Source of the DNA: Meconema thalassinum
Lineage: Eukaryota > Arthropoda > Insecta > Orthoptera > Tettigoniidae
NCBI GenBank assembly: GCA_946902985.2
Contig: OX336388.2
Coordinates: forward strand, 1,211,456,609-1,211,520,608
Direction of reading: 5' to 3'
DNA length: 64,000 nt
Part shown: piece by piece, positions 24,651 to 36,462 of the stretch
Layout of the letters: each line of letters opens with the position of its first letter
How positions within the stretch are numbered: position 1 is the stretch's first letter
Made by a program: the position numbers and the translations under genes
Notes under the pieces: generated by a model
Told to the model about the DNA's origin: nothing
Seen by the model: only the letters and a program-made list of their open reading frames with translations
The model's database searches: none

Positions 24651-25866
24651 TCAATCACAATGGAGTGTTTATTTTTCCGTTTGGTGTGCTCTTCAGTAGA
24701 CCATGTGGTTATTTAATTGTTTTAAGAAGAATAATGTTCTATTGTTGGGGAATTTAATCGATTTTATCCACCTGAAAACTTAATATACGCATCTTATTAT
24801 TAAAAAGATAATAAAATACTTCTTAATATATTCCACGATGTGTAGGCTACACCTTGCATCAATTTCCTGTACTGAAGAATGGAATCACCTTATTACCATA
24901 TTAACAACACTCCTAACTAATGAGAGGGAATAGAGACGGCGCCCTTTTCCTTCCCTGCTTCCTGCATAAGGTGCCGGGAAATTTAATTGTTCGCTCCACC
25001 CCTTGATTAGATTAATAACAGTGTTCGAATACATTTTCATATTGCTTATTTCACTTTGAAAATATCGTAAGAGCTCAATGGCATTAATTTTATAATGGCT
25101 GGATCTGGTTATATGGAATCTGAAACTAGTTATTTTCCTTGCACATAACGCTTCCCCAATTAGGACAGGCACAGTCAACTCAGCTACCTCCAACGCAAGG
25201 TGGCAGGAAATTTAATTCATCCCCTATTCGTCTACTTTTTGATGTTGCTTATATCTCTTCAAAATACTACACTGAACATTGACTCAACGACTTGTTCGTT
25301 TTCCGTAATTTTTGTTTATTTTTAAAATGTTAATTCTTAATTAATTTTTTGTTTTTTGTTTTATTAATTTTTGGTCTTTTTAAATTTAGGTGTCCACCTC
25401 AAAATTTTAAATTATAATCCAATTTTGTATTCTTTAATCTGTGTTAAGAGGGGCAGATGACCTCGTAGTTCCGCCCCTATAAACAACAATAACTAACTAA
25501 CTAAAAATACCACACGCAAGGCTTGTAGTATTACGTGAAACTTAACCTAACTATTATACGCCACGGGACATCCTTTTTACGTGGATTCCGAACCACTGGA
25601 CGTGAGTTTTCCATGTGATAATCCTACATAAACTGGCCAAAAATCAAATCAGCGCCGTCTGAGTTAAAAGAGGCAGGTTAGACCACTCTGACATCAATCA
25701 AGTACCATAAGGCTCGCTCATGACGCACTGTTAAGATAAGTACGATCTATTACCCAAGCAAGACAACAGGGGATCTTGTATGAAAGAGATTTTTGGGCGT
25801 TGACGCAGAGACATTTTTATCGCCAATGGATAACACACTTGAATTTCTATATCCCACGTAATACTA
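24650..25866. other. No gene recognised
   Basis: AT-rich DNA. At 25438-25500 there is a repeat tail (aagaggggcagatgacctcg ... cccctataaacaacaataac) of the kind that ends some insect LINEs or SINEs; its body was not identified. Confidence 0.4.
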
Positions 25867-25868
25867 TA

Positions 25869-26812
25869 GGGGAAGGTACACCAGTATCGGACACTTAAGG
25901 TTCCTTTTGTATAATAACTTAAGGAAAGGGTCAAATTAAAATTAAAAAATATTTTTGAAAATTTGATTTGATTCTCTTTCATTGTAGCAAATCATCCTTC
26001 TACATTTTATACTGATATAAAAGAATTTAAAACATTTATAAATCTCACATTTTTCACAAATCAAAAACGAGGCACACAGTATCGGACAGTCTCAATATTG
26101 TAAGATTATTCTATTATTATGCTCATGTATGTACAGTATATCCATATTACTTTTTATCACATATGTCACATTGATAATAATGAAGTGTCCCTTCAAGGAA
26201 ACCTTTGCAAATGTTGCACTGGATCCAGTCCTCACTGAAATTCTCACCACAAATTATGCAGTGGGTTGTTTCGCAATCAAAATTCAGTGCCTTCCTAGCT
26301 TTTTTCCCCAATTACGCCAAAGACTGTAAATTTAGGTCAACACGCCCTGAGTTCACATTATGCTTTGTATATAATATAATAATAAACTTAGGGAAAGGAT
26401 TTTCAAAAATTAACATAGAAATTAAATTATTACATAATTGTGACATAAATTTAGTTCTAAAAATTTGTCTAAACATGTTTATATCAGCGTCTTGCCCATC
26501 AGAAAACGTGCTTTTAAATGCACCCATGGCAGTTTTCATTTGTCCCTCTTTCGCTGGAGAAATTAATTTCAATCTGTCACCTAATGTACTTCTAGGGACA
26601 CAGAACTGCTCACTTGCGTACCTAATACTCATTTTAGCCCCTCTTACTTCATGAATTGCTAATTTTATGTTTTCCATCTCCCAGATTCACCTTTATACTC
26701 CCATATTTGTCTGAAACAAACGAAGGTATTGTAAGAATTGGTAAGAAAACTTCGGGTACGTTTGTCCGATACTGTGTGCCGGAAGCTTGTCCGATAGTGG
26801 GTGCCCAACACG
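25869..26812 (-). mobile_element. pogo/jerky-like transposon derivative with paired subterminal repeats
   Basis: It is flanked by TA (25867-25868; 26813-26814). The imperfect inverted ends are ggtacaccagtatcggaca (left) and, inverted, gggcacccactatcggaca (right). The motif TATCGGACA occurs directly at 25885-25893 and 26080-26088 and inverted at 26763-26771 and 26788-26796. An 18-bp version, GGCACACAGTATCGGACA, is shared exactly between 26071-26088 and the inverted 26763-26780. The interior has only the DNA-binding N-terminus of a transposase, so it is an internally deleted, non-autonomous copy. Confidence 0.7.
26312..26677 (-). pseudogene. pogo/jerky-type transposase N-terminal fragment
   Basis: The first ~40 residues, starting MENIKLAIHEVRGAKMSIRY and followed by ASEQFCVPRSTLGDRLK, match the psq-type helix-turn-helix that opens pogo/Tigger/jerky transposases. 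The linker then reads MGAFKSTFSDGQDADINMF, equivalent to the usual GRF-x-TFS-x-EQE-x-EL segment. After about residue 80 (SQLCNN) similarity ends and the frame runs into unrelated sequence. The CENP-B-type domain and DDE catalytic domain are missing, so it cannot catalyse transposition. It might still bind the subterminal repeats, which is speculation. Confidence 0.7.
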
Positions 26813-26814
26813 TA

Positions 26815-27990
26815 AAACTTGAACGTAACACATTTAAACAAAAGCTACGCCATCATCCACATTTCTTCATTTACGTATGGTTAACAATCAACAACCCTTA
26901 AAATATTTCACTCATCAGTATTAAGGAGCCGAACAGATTTACAAAATTATCTTCGTGCAGCAAGAAAGAGTCACAAAAGAGAGAGCATCTCACCACGTGC
27001 TTACTTCTTTGTTTATGGACACACAATGGTCACCCTCCAACGTACCTCGTGAAGGGTCAGTACTACCATCACAAAAGTTTCCGCAACATTGTGCTGAACC
27101 GACGGCCGGTATTGCCTGAAATTATCAAAATACATTCATTAAACTAGCTACGTTTTTTTTTAGTAAAGCAATACTTTTCTTCACATCAATAGAGATATTT
27201 TAACTACAGTTTGAAGATAAATTAATTGAAAAACTTGTCTAAAAGAATCTGAGCTGATACTGTAGATCAAATTTGATACCCAAGCAGATTTTGAGTGAAA
27301 CGGTTTTGTATTTCTGAATACATTTTTAAAGCATTCGTTGAAATAATTAATCTGTTTATGAACTGACTCTCTAGGTTACGATTGTAACCCTAGACAATAG
27401 CAGCAGTATCACAACATCATGTTTCATTACAGCAAAAATAGCAATTATCAATGGTTACGTCAAATTTGCTGGCTAGAATTGGTTAATAGTAAGACACTAT
27501 AATCATAACCGCCACCATCAGATATGTTGTTCCATTTGAGGGGCTTGAACATCGCTAATGTAAATTGTCTGATAATATGTGTTCTTGTAATTGCTATACT
27601 AGTGTGTGTGTGTTTGTAACTCAGGTGAGCTTTGGGAAGTAGGCGGCTGTGGCCTTAAGGTGACCGATGACTGAAATTTCGTGATTTACTAAAAAAAACT
27701 GAATTACTGTTCAATAATTACTCCAAACCTTCTATTATAGGAAAATATCATAATATTTCAGGTTCCACCATTTGTAAAGGTTGTACGGTCATTTTAAAGA
27801 GCTGCTGCATGGGTGTTTAACTCGCTCTGCCACGCTCAACTCACAGTGGTGTCACTATATCGTATATTTTGCCGTTCCTTTTTGAATCTGGCTCCAAAGT
27901 TTTACAAATAATAGTGGTGTGGTGTCAACTCTTCATGATATTGAACTGTTCAGCTCACAATCATTATAAATACTATTGTCATTGATCTAT
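26815..27990. other. No gene recognised
   Basis: AT-rich unique-looking sequence. A SINE-tail-like phrase (gtaggcggctgtggccttaa) lies near 27640-27665. No supported coding region. Confidence 0.4.
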
Positions 27991-28015
27991 TATGAAATTT
28001 TTCATCTGAAAACTA

Positions 28016-28354
28016 GTGGCCTTCACAGTAAACTTAAAAGCATTGCTAGGATTATTTTTTACAATATCAATCTATCGTAAACTAGAATTAGGTATTGTCA
28101 AAGTTGTACTGCAGTTTAACATGGGATGTGTAACAGCACTTGAAACCGTACAGAAAGTCAGAGGGCAGTCGGTAACATTATCCGCACTGAAAATTGGCAA
28201 GCAGCAGGATGACCAACGTTGCATCCAGAGCAAAAAAGAAAAAAGAAAGGATGAAGAAAGAGAGAAGAGAATAGTCCATAAATGGAAGAGAATAGCAGTG
28301 GAAGAGAAGCATAAGAAGTCTGAAGGGGTCACATACAGCGCAGGACAATTCTGA
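28016..28354 (+). pseudogene. Possible C-terminal fragment of a multicopy mobile-element gene
   Basis: The last ~65 residues are highly charged (KKEKRKDEEREKRIVHKWKR) and end KKSEGVTYSAGQF followed by a stop. This resembles the C-termini of multicopy insect proteins that finish in a basic coiled stretch and EGVTYGPG-like residues. The preceding part has no recognised motif, and no start or upstream exon was found. The assignment is weak; it may be a chance ORF. Confidence 0.3.
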
Positions 28355-28894
28355 AGCATACAGGTACAATCAAAACTTAACTTGCTTATTTCTCATCTTT
28401 CATTTTTTCAGTGCTCTGCTTCCTGTAAAATGTTCCTTGCGGTGCAATTCACGGTTAATTCTCACGAAACTTTCTGGAGTTATACTGATATGTTCGAATA
28501 ATTAACCTTACTTATAATGAATTTTATGTATTGGTTAGAAATAACACGGCATGCATTTGATTATGACTGGTTTTTTTTTTCAGAAATGAGAAAACCAGAA
28601 TTTTACAATTTTTTAGTGCCATGCATATTTTAAAAGTAGTTTTCTTTTTAAGTGCGTTTTAGTTTTATATGTGTGTAAAGACTGTTTTCAAATTTTGTGG
28701 TCATAAAAGTCAAAATTGTGACGCGAGGAACTTTTTCGGTGTTGCACACCAAAATATCACACTCAAAAATTAGAGAAGTTTGAATCAACCTGTTATCAGG
28801 AAACATTGTACAAAAAGTAATATTTACTGTATAAATATGCTCACAACATTTCGTGTTGATATCAGAAAAATCGTAGAAGTTGAATATTTCAGTC

Positions 28895-29145
28895 ATCGGT
28901 CCCCTTAAGTTAGATATCATCCCGGCATTCGCCTGGATTAGAAGTGGGAAACCCACGGAATATCACTTCCAGGATGTCTGGGGAGGGAATCAAACCCACC
29001 TCTTCTCAGTTTTGCTGCACGAGACTGAGTGTATCCTGTTTCAGCACTCAGACCAGAGTCAAATTACTTGGTAGAGCCAGAAATCGAACCTGAACCTCCG
29101 GAGTGACAGGGAAGAACGCAAGCCGCTACACCACGAGATGGACCA
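28895..29145 (-). mobile_element. SINE family C, copy 3
   Basis: It contains ggcattcgcctggattagaa, gaaacccacgg, gggaatcaaacccacctctt and a tRNA-like complement (gaacctccggagtgacagg) at the right. It is in minus orientation. Confidence 0.75.
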
Positions 29146-29694
29146 ATGAATAAAGTATATTGGTAGCTTGAAAGAGAAATGCTAGGGTCTGGTTACATTG
29201 AAACTGGAGCTAGGTATACGGACATCATAGCACTTCTGACGCTTCCCCAGCGGTGGGGGGCCATGGAATTGCCAGGTGGTAGTCAACCCCGCACTCTGCT
29301 ACATGCGTCTTTAATATTTGAGATTGCATGTGAGTTGAGGAAGTAGGCAAGCAGGAGGAATGAAACAAAAGAGAAATGGGGGAGGAGAGGTGAACGTAGG
29401 TACGCTCTTGGCGGGGGAAATATTGAAATGAATCAAGGGAGTGGATAGGAGGGATGTAAGAGAAGCTAGTTTAAGTGAGGCCGGAAATGACCCGGGTTAC
29501 TATATAACTTCTGTGTGTGGTTCAATTCCCCTTGCCACCCTGACCCTCACATCCCTACAGTACACTGAGGCGTGCCATGCTGATTCATGGGTGGTCATTT
29601 CAGTCCCGTGTAGTTGGATGTCTGATAACCTGTGTCTCTAGTAAAATGTGTATCAAAAAATTCAGCGGGATTGAGTAAGAGACGGCAGTGGCCT

Positions 29695-29935
29695 TAAGAT
29701 AGAAACTATTCCGACATTTGCCTGGACTGATAGTGGTAAACTACGTAATACCCATTGCAGGATAGCTGAGGGAGCAATCGAATCTACCAGTTTTCACATT
29801 TTCTTCACGAGGCTGAGTGAATCCCATTCCAGCCTTCAGACCAAAATTAAATTTCTTGGTAGAACCAGGAATCAAACACGGACCTCCGTGGTCACAACCA
29901 GGAATACTAGCCAGTACACCAGGAGGTGATCATGT
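29695..29935 (-). mobile_element. SINE family C, copy 4
   Basis: It contains gacatttgcctggactgata, ctgagtgaatcccattccag, aaatttcttggtagaaccag and a B-box complement (aatcaaacacggacctccg). Minus orientation; about 560 bp from copy 3, from which it is independently diverged. Confidence 0.75.
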
Positions 29936-29939
29936 GAGT

Positions 29940-31505
29940 CGATGTTTTGAGGCCAGGCACGAAAATGTCTCAAGTGACATCAAAACATCTGTCTGGAAAT
30001 GAGTATCTTTTTAAGTTTTCTTCTTCTTGCTTCTTTTTGGGACTTGGGTAATTTTAGTACAGTTTATCTGTTTATCTGAGTTACCACAGTTATTATCTTG
30101 GTGTGATCATGTAATTATTAAGATTTAGTGTCACAATACCTGCCCCGAGACTGGCGGATACCACAATTTACCTCGAGTGCTGGAAAATGTCTGAGAAGCG
30201 GTGGCATGGTGGGACAAGGCCCTCAATTGGCTGTAGTGCTACAGGGATAGCAAAGAAAAAGAGTACGGGGAAACCTGGGGTAAAAGAACACACAGGATGG
30301 ATAATGTTAACACTGGTATTCGAACGTCGAATCTCAGAACTTTCAGCTCTCCGTGTCATCCACGCATTGTTCTACTGTACTTATTGTTAGGCTCAGTCGG
30401 TGCTAAGTTCTCCGATTCTCCGTACGCCTACTTCAATTCTTGTGAAGTATGCAATATTCCTCAACTGTGTCTTTATCTTGAATAACTCGGTATTCAATAG
30501 TAAACGAGGTGCAGGATTTAGCGTTGATCTTCAAAACGTAAGATAGTACTGTAGTTCAACCTGGCTGAATCAAGTGACATTTAAAGATTTAACTCGACAA
30601 TATGAAGCTGGTATGTTACGGAACTTCTTCAAGGTAAAAGTCCAAGGTAGGCATTGGAGTCTCTAAAGCGACAGTAAAGAACAAAACCTCTGCTTTTGTG
30701 AGGTGTGAAAAAACTTATCATTTCTTATATTTTTGAGCTCATTGAATTTTTTGAATAACGTAACAAACTTCTGAAATTCTATAATTCCTGCTATATAAAA
30801 CGCCAAAGAATGTCCCTCATCAAGGACTTTCAAATATAGTTGAAAAAATGTACGTGTCTATTTTTTAAAAGATTCTGGGTCGGTTTGTGCGATTATCTGT
30901 TTCACAATACATAGGCCTATACTCGCCCTTTACAACACACTAGTGAAATATTATTTTTATATCTTAAACACCTGAGTACAAAACTACTTTGGTATATCTT
31001 AACATATAATTAAACGATACCTTAGGCTAGAATGTTACACAAGATGAATTTTTCCTTCAACAAATCAAACTACGAAAGAAGTTGTTTTGTTAAGAACGTG
31101 ATGAACCCTTATTATAGTATATGGAAAGTCCATAAAAGAAAGTTTCTTTGCATTTTGCAAATCGGTTAATAACGATAAGGAAAAATGACGAACGTGTATA
31201 TTTTTGTGGAAATTATCGTGCACTTTTTTTTATATTAATTTCCCCCTTTCCCTGTCTGAGCGAAGGGTATTTTATGGATCCCTGGTATGTATATATTCCT
31301 GAGGATAAATCGCAAAGGTTACATTTAATGAAATTCCGAAGGGGTACAACTGAAGAAAAGACCAAAATATTTTGTTAATAACATCTTGTGTTTTTGGTAC
31401 ATCTGAATAAATGTAACCGCTAATCTCATGGAGGTTAATCTTCTAGAATAAAAACTGGGATTTTATAAGGAGTGAAGAAAGATTACCGTTTTTTATATAC
31501 CTTTG
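29940..31505. other. No gene recognised
   Basis: Degenerate SINE-like material lies around 30180-30370 (gtattcgaacgtcgaatc resembles a B-box complement). The rest is AT-rich without a supported coding region. Confidence 0.4.
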
Positions 31506-31507
31506 AT

Positions 31508-31737
31508 AATAATAATAACGTTATTGGTTTTACGTCCATTTAAACTACTGCGGCATTTAGAGACGCCAGGGTGCCGTAATTTTGCCCCAATGGGGATCTT
31601 TAAGGTGCCAGTAAATCTACTGACACGGTTCCCTCGCATTTGCGCACGCTCAAATGCCTGCTGATTGCGCCAGGATTCGATCCAGCAACCTTGGGACCAG
31701 CAAGCGAGAACGTTACCGCTGAGCCACGCAGCCAGTC
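31508..31737 (-). mobile_element. SINE family D, copy 3
   Basis: An uninterrupted minus-strand copy: body ctgcggcatttagagacgcc, ccccaatggggatctttaag, B-box complement aggattcgatccagcaac and the head complement gctgagccacgcagccag at the right. Confidence 0.85.
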
Positions 31738-31959
31738 GATATACTTTGGAGGATTGAGTATTGTGACAAATACGGCAGCAACATTTTTAAATATTTCTCA
31801 TTCTTGCCTTTAAAACGCCACATAAAATAGACCAATATTTAATAAAAACCTTTAAATGTTTGCAGAGGTATTGAATAGTTCGTGAAATTTGACTTCTCAG
31901 GTGTAAGAAACACCTTAAACTTAAAACCTACAGGAGCATATTTCTCCTGGTTTTCATTT

Positions 31960-32190
31960 GTTAAATCATGCACCATGGCCACGAGGGCAGCAAGTCCGGA
32001 TATCGTAGGTTCAAACACCGGCGCTGCCAGCGGCTACCCTGAGTGTGGATTTACCCCGAGTTATTCCACATTCTCTCGACGCGAATACTGGGATAGTATA
32101 TTGCTTCAAGTCCCGGCGACCTACCTCATCCCTGTCCCCAATAGTTACACACTCTACTACAGTTATCACAGAATTACAGGTTAAAGAACA
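31960..32190 (+). mobile_element. SINE-like repeat (family G)
   Basis: A tRNA-like head (catggccacgagggcagcaa, cgtaggttcaaacaccgg) is followed by a body with tcccggcgacctacctcatc and cagttatcacagaattacag. Diverged relatives lie at ~20950-21190 and ~33480-33670. Confidence 0.55.
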
Positions 32191-32280
32191 AACACCTAAA
32201 TATAGCATACGGGACTGATGAACAAGATGTCTCAAGGTTTTAAATGAATTAACAACTCATTAATGGATATCTTGTGTTCC

Positions 32281-32515
32281 GGGTGGCTGGCTGCGTGGAG
32301 TTGCGGTAACGTTCTCGCTTGCTGTGCCCAAGATTTCAGGATCGAATCCTGGCGCTGCTAGTTAGCATTTGAGGGTGCGCAAATGTGAGGGAGTCGTGTC
32401 AGTAGATTTACTGACAAGTTAAAGATCCCCTTCGGGGAAAAACTCCGACACCACGGCCGGCGTCTCTAAAAGCTGCAGTAGTTAAATGCGACGTTCAACA
32501 AGTAACATCATTAGT
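32281..32515 (+). mobile_element. SINE family D, copy 4
   Basis: Head ggtggctggctgcgtggagt, B-box-like aggatcgaatcctggcgc, and body ccccttcggggaaaaactcc ... aaaagctgcagtagttaaat. Plus orientation and full length. Confidence 0.85.
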
Positions 32516-32537
32516 ATTATTAGTAGAGGTATTCCGG

Positions 32538-32755
32538 AGGGGAGCGTGATGGCGCAGTGGCTTCGCTGCTCGTCTTTCACCCGGACGACTTGGGCTCGAA
32601 TCCCGGTGACAGCGGGGTGGAATTTTCACCTGAAAAATCACGTGGCGTCAAGAAGGGCATCCGGTCTTAAATCCCCGACCAAAACCAAAATGAGCCTGGT
32701 GTGCTCCGGCGACCCCAATTATTTGGGAAAAGCCGAAGAAAGAAGAAGAAGAAGA
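32538..32755 (+). mobile_element. SINE family F with 13-bp TSD
   Basis: A tRNA-like head (gatggcgcagtggcttcgct, ggctcgaatcccggtgac) is followed by the body agaagggcatccggtcttaa and an (AAG)n tail. The duplication agaggtattccgg at 32525-32537 and 32756-32768 bounds it exactly. A headless relative lies inside each arm of the palindromic element at ~43990-44105 and ~46104-46219. Confidence 0.9.
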
Positions 32756-32768
32756 AGAGGTATTCCGG

Positions 32769-33085
32769 GCTAGCGGGCTAGCATTCTTGACTATCATCGC
32801 TGAGGTACGGGTTAGATTCCCTGCTTTGCAATAAAATTTAATTCTGATCTGAGGGCTAGAATGGGGTGCACACAGCCTCGTGAGGTAAAACTGAGAAGAA
32901 GTGGGTCCAATTACCATCTCGACCATTTTGAAAGTGTCTTTTTATAGTTTGCCACTTCCACTTTAAGGAAATGGTGGAATGGTTCCTAACTTAAGGCTAC
33001 GGCCGTCTCCTTCCCAATCCTCACCTCAATTACAAATACTCACACCAATACAGATTTAACAATAACACAGGTAATCAGAAAATAC
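32769..33085 (+). mobile_element. SINE family C, copy 5
   Basis: Plus-strand copy: gaggtacgggttagattccc (B-box-like), tctgatctgagggctagaat, cacacagcctcgtgaggtaa, then the body ggaatggttcctaacttaag and cggccgtctccttcccaatc. It starts at the right TSD of SINE F. Confidence 0.7.
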
Positions 33086-33089
33086 CTAA

Positions 33090-34895
33090 GCTCACTCAGA
33101 GGTGCACACGGCTTAATGACTACGGTTTTCAATCCCCTCAAATGAAATAGCTGTATTCCGGAAAATTATAATAGCTCTGTACAATCAGGATGTTCCATCG
33201 TAAAGCTGAGCAGTGAATGTAAATCACAACAAGCTCTGACTGGTCATTGGGAAGAGGATTGTAGGTGAAGCGTGAGAGGGAGTCTTGAGTACCTCTCTCT
33301 CTCTCAGATCGTCGACCTGCCTTACTCCAGCTAAAAGCACAAAATGCTGTTATTTTTACGCAAATCTCTATCCGCTAATGAACGGATAACATAACTAGTA
33401 AACACATGAAATTAAGTCTTACTTCTGGTTTGCAAATAATGATTATACGTGCACCCCGCAACATAGCCGTGCGTATTAATAGCCCACCGCAACTGGAAGA
33501 AGAAACTGCCAGTCCAGGGTTCGAAGTTTAGAATTCTGGCTCTGACAGCAGACATCTGGAATGTATTTCACTCCCCAGGGCACCTATACCAACTCTAGAC
33601 CCAGACAATTATAGTTACACCCACAATTCCAGTCACTAGAAGAACACATGTTATCAGAAAAAATAATTGTATACCCATTAAAACGGGGCTGATTACCTAG
33701 ATATCAGAAGCTCTTAAATAAAGTAACAACTAAAGTCTGTTCGCCGAGTCGAGATGGTTGAGCCGCCTGTTGAACGTAACACTAACTTCAGTACTGTGTG
33801 TAGCCTACATGTGAAGCGGGCTGACTTATTATCGGTTACATGCTACAGCGCGGTTTATTTATTGTTTGTTTATGTATTTAATTAATTAATTAATTAGTTC
33901 TTAACTGCTTATGACAGGCAACAGTATACAGTGCAGCACAGCACTAAGTGCAGCAAGTCTTGTCTTTTCTCGGGCTACGGCAAGACTAATAATCTCGGAG
34001 CTTCTTGGCTATCCCTGTCCGGCAGAGCCGATGACGTGAACTGGGCGTGTTTCCCTGTCCGGGTAGCGAGGGACACTGTCTCGACTCGGCGAATAGACTT
34101 TAAGATCAGGATTGTACTCAAAAGAGGTGCAAGTGTGACTGCAAAGGTGACTGACTGCCTTCTGTGGTCATGAGCACATCACTTCTACAGACCATCTTAT
34201 TTTCAATGAGAACTATAAACTCCATGTCTATGGTAAAAGGGAAGAATGGCACAAATTTCTGTCAATTGGCGTGCGACCGAACTAGTGTACTGTACAGCTC
34301 ATAATGAGGGAATCAACTGGAGAAGGCTCCTCACTGTGCCCCGCGCCGCGCTGCTGACTACCTGCCCGTCACAGATGTTGTTATTGTCCTTCATTAGAGT
34401 AAGAGCATTATAATTAAGTCCAATAGGACACGATTAACTTAACAGCCAAACCAAGATACCTGCAGGGTTTTGAAAATAGCGTGCTCTTCAGGAGTCCATT
34501 ACATAGTTCAAGAAATGTTAAATGACTTCAGTTTGGGGTTTTCACATTCATTTGTGCATAATATAAGTAAATACTACTATGTAACCAAATCATTAGCTCT
34601 AGTGTTAGAAATAAGTGCTTCTATATTACAATGACTAATACATACGTCAGTATTCAACAAAACTTACAACAAATAAGTAACTAGAATGAATGGCTGTCAC
34701 ATTTTGAATTGATCAAGGCTGCAATTGTATAACCTAATAAGAGTTGAGATACACTACATATACATATTTTCAGATATACACAGAACAATATTTAAAAAAA
34801 TGATAGGACTATGTCAAAGTGATACGTTTCATGATGACAGTTTTTGCTTCACTTGTCCTTTGTAGACAGTCTCTGGAGCATCACTCGCAGGGCTC
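33090..34895. other. No gene recognised
   Basis: A family G-like SINE remnant lies at ~33480-33670 (ccagggttcgaagtttagaa; ccccagggcacctataccaa). The region 33720-34200 is somewhat GC-rich but has no recognisable coding motif. Confidence 0.4.
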
Positions 34896-34899
34896 TAAA

Positions 34900-35885
34900 T
34901 GTAAAACAAAAATACTGGAATGCAGCCGAAATAAATCAGAAACCTCTATGGACATCAAATTGGCAGGTGAACTTTTTTTTTGTCGTGTAGCTTCCTGAGA
35001 GGCCGAGTGCAGGTCTTTCTATTCGCGTCGGGATGAGAGATGGAATGGATCAAGATGAATGAAACTGGGCAAGGATGTGGAAGGAAGCGGCCGTGGCCTG
35101 TCAGAAGGTACTGTCCCAGCATTTGCCTGGTGTTGAAAATGGGAAACCACGGGAAACCATTTCAAGGACAGTCGACGGTGGGGCTCGAACCCACGCGTCT
35201 TCCGAGTCAGCAGAGAGCTTGGCCCCATGACCTAACGCCGCTCTTTAGCCAGCGTAGCCACTACTGTCGGTAGGTGAAAAGCTGAAGGAAGTAGGAGACT
35301 TCTGTTACTTAGGAAGCAAAATAACCAGTGATGGACGAAGTAAAGAGGATATAAAAAGTAGGTTGGCTCAGGCAAGGAAAGCATTTCTACAAAAAAGGAA
35401 TCTGTTGACATCGAATATAGATTTAGATATTAGGAAGTCATTTTTGAAAGCCTTTGTCTGGAGCGTGGCCCTCTATGGAAGTAAAACTTGGACTATTGGT
35501 GCAGCAGAAAAGAGGAGAATTGAAGCATTTGAAATGTGGAGTTACAGGAGAATGATGAAGATCAGATGGGTAGATAGGGTGACAAACGAAGAGGTATTAA
35601 GGCGAGTGGGAGAGGAGAGACGTTTCTGACGAATGCTAATGAAGAGAAGAGATAGGTTAGTAGGACACATACTAAGACGCCCAGGAATAGCAAGCTTAGT
35701 TATGGAAGGAAGGGTTGAGGACAAGAACTGTAGGGGTAGACCAAGGTTAGAATATGTTAAACAGATTGCCTTGGATGTAGGGTGTGGTAGCTGTGTAGAG
35801 ATGAAACGATTAACTCAAGACAGGGAGGCATGGAGGGCTGCATCAAACCAGTCAAAAGACTGAAGACTCAAACAACAACAACAAC
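34900..35885 (+). pseudogene. RTE-like LINE (J) 3' end, copy 2, with nested SINE
   Basis: It reads KTKILECSRNKSET, DIKLAGE, is interrupted by a SINE, resumes GEKLKEVGDFCYLGSKITSD and continues open (35363-35629) through SVALYGSKTWTIGAAEKRRI, EMWSYRRMMKIRW, DRVTNEEVLRRVGEERRF. A stop follows, then KRRDRLVGHILRRPG, RGRPRLEYVKQIALDVG and DREAWRAASNQSKD. It is better preserved than the copy at 19046-19664, with the conserved LRR after NEEV intact. The 3' tail is (CAA)n. The RT core is missing, so the element is 5'-truncated and dead. Confidence 0.85.
34976..35266 (-). mobile_element. SINE nested in LINE J
   Basis: The LINE phrase aggtgaa appears on both sides (…ggcaggtgaa left; ggtaggtgaaaag right), giving a short TSD. 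The insert has a poly-T start (poly-A tail on the minus strand), ccagcatttgcctggtgttg, gaaaccacggg, and the B-box complement ggggctcgaacccacgcg. The head is at the right. It is related to family C. Confidence 0.8.
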
Positions 35886-35888
35886 AAC

Positions 35889-36380
35889 TACTACTTCCCT
35901 GCACACCTCTTCTCCATAACTGAATTTTTGGTGAAATCTTTCGACATGTTCACCACTTACAGATGCACAATTTTCAGGGAAGATGTGAAGATGGGTATGA
36001 TGGAAGTAGAGTTTAAGAAACATGTTACAAACAATTTCTTCATTAATTGACAACTTCCTTATAATTTGGTGCTCTCTTTTTCCCCAAGAAGTTTGAACAA
36101 ACACTCCAAACATTTTCTCATGCGGCCTTCTCATCGCCTTGGATGATTGCATCAAACTGATTGTCTCTGAAAAGCTCCCGAATCTGTGGTCCAATAAAGA
36201 TACCCTCCTTGATCTGTGCATCACTTAATCGAGGGAATTTTTGCCTTAAATATTTGAAAACCACACCCTCTCGGTTCATATTCTTGACCAAATTTTTCAA
36301 AAGTCCTAATTTTATGTGTAATGGTGGAAGTAACATTTGTTTAGGATCAACCAATGGCTCGTTCGTGACGTTCTTCATCT
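35889..36380 (-). pseudogene. Fragment of a multicopy insect mobile-element-associated gene
   Basis: On the minus strand it encodes NEPLVDPKQMLLPPLHIKLG, LLKNLVKNMNREG, FPRLSDAQIKEGIFIGPQIR then, after a frameshift near 36120, LYFHHTHLHIFPENCASVSG and EHVERFHQKFS. These correspond to the DP-x-x-(L)LPPLHIKLG ... HGERFHQ protein family that is repeated in many insect genomes; I do not know its biochemical function. The copy is truncated at both ends: LINE J lies downstream, and a scrap of LINE J-like sequence (ECSRKKSET) is fused upstream at ~36380-36455. Recognition is from memory of the motifs. Confidence 0.6.
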
Positions 36381-36440
36381 GCCAATTCGACACCCAGAGA
36401 GTTTCTGATTTCTTTCGACTGCATTCCAATACTTTTGTTT

Positions 36441-36462
36441 TATTATTATTATTATTATTATT
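36441..36462 (-). repeat. (AAT)n tail of LINE D
   Basis: About seven AAT repeats on the minus strand. The Helentron-like copy 2 separates this tract from the LINE D 3' UTR at 37870. Removing that copy restores gaagaaag-(AAT)n, the same junction as LINE G1 at 14305-14328. Confidence 0.8.
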
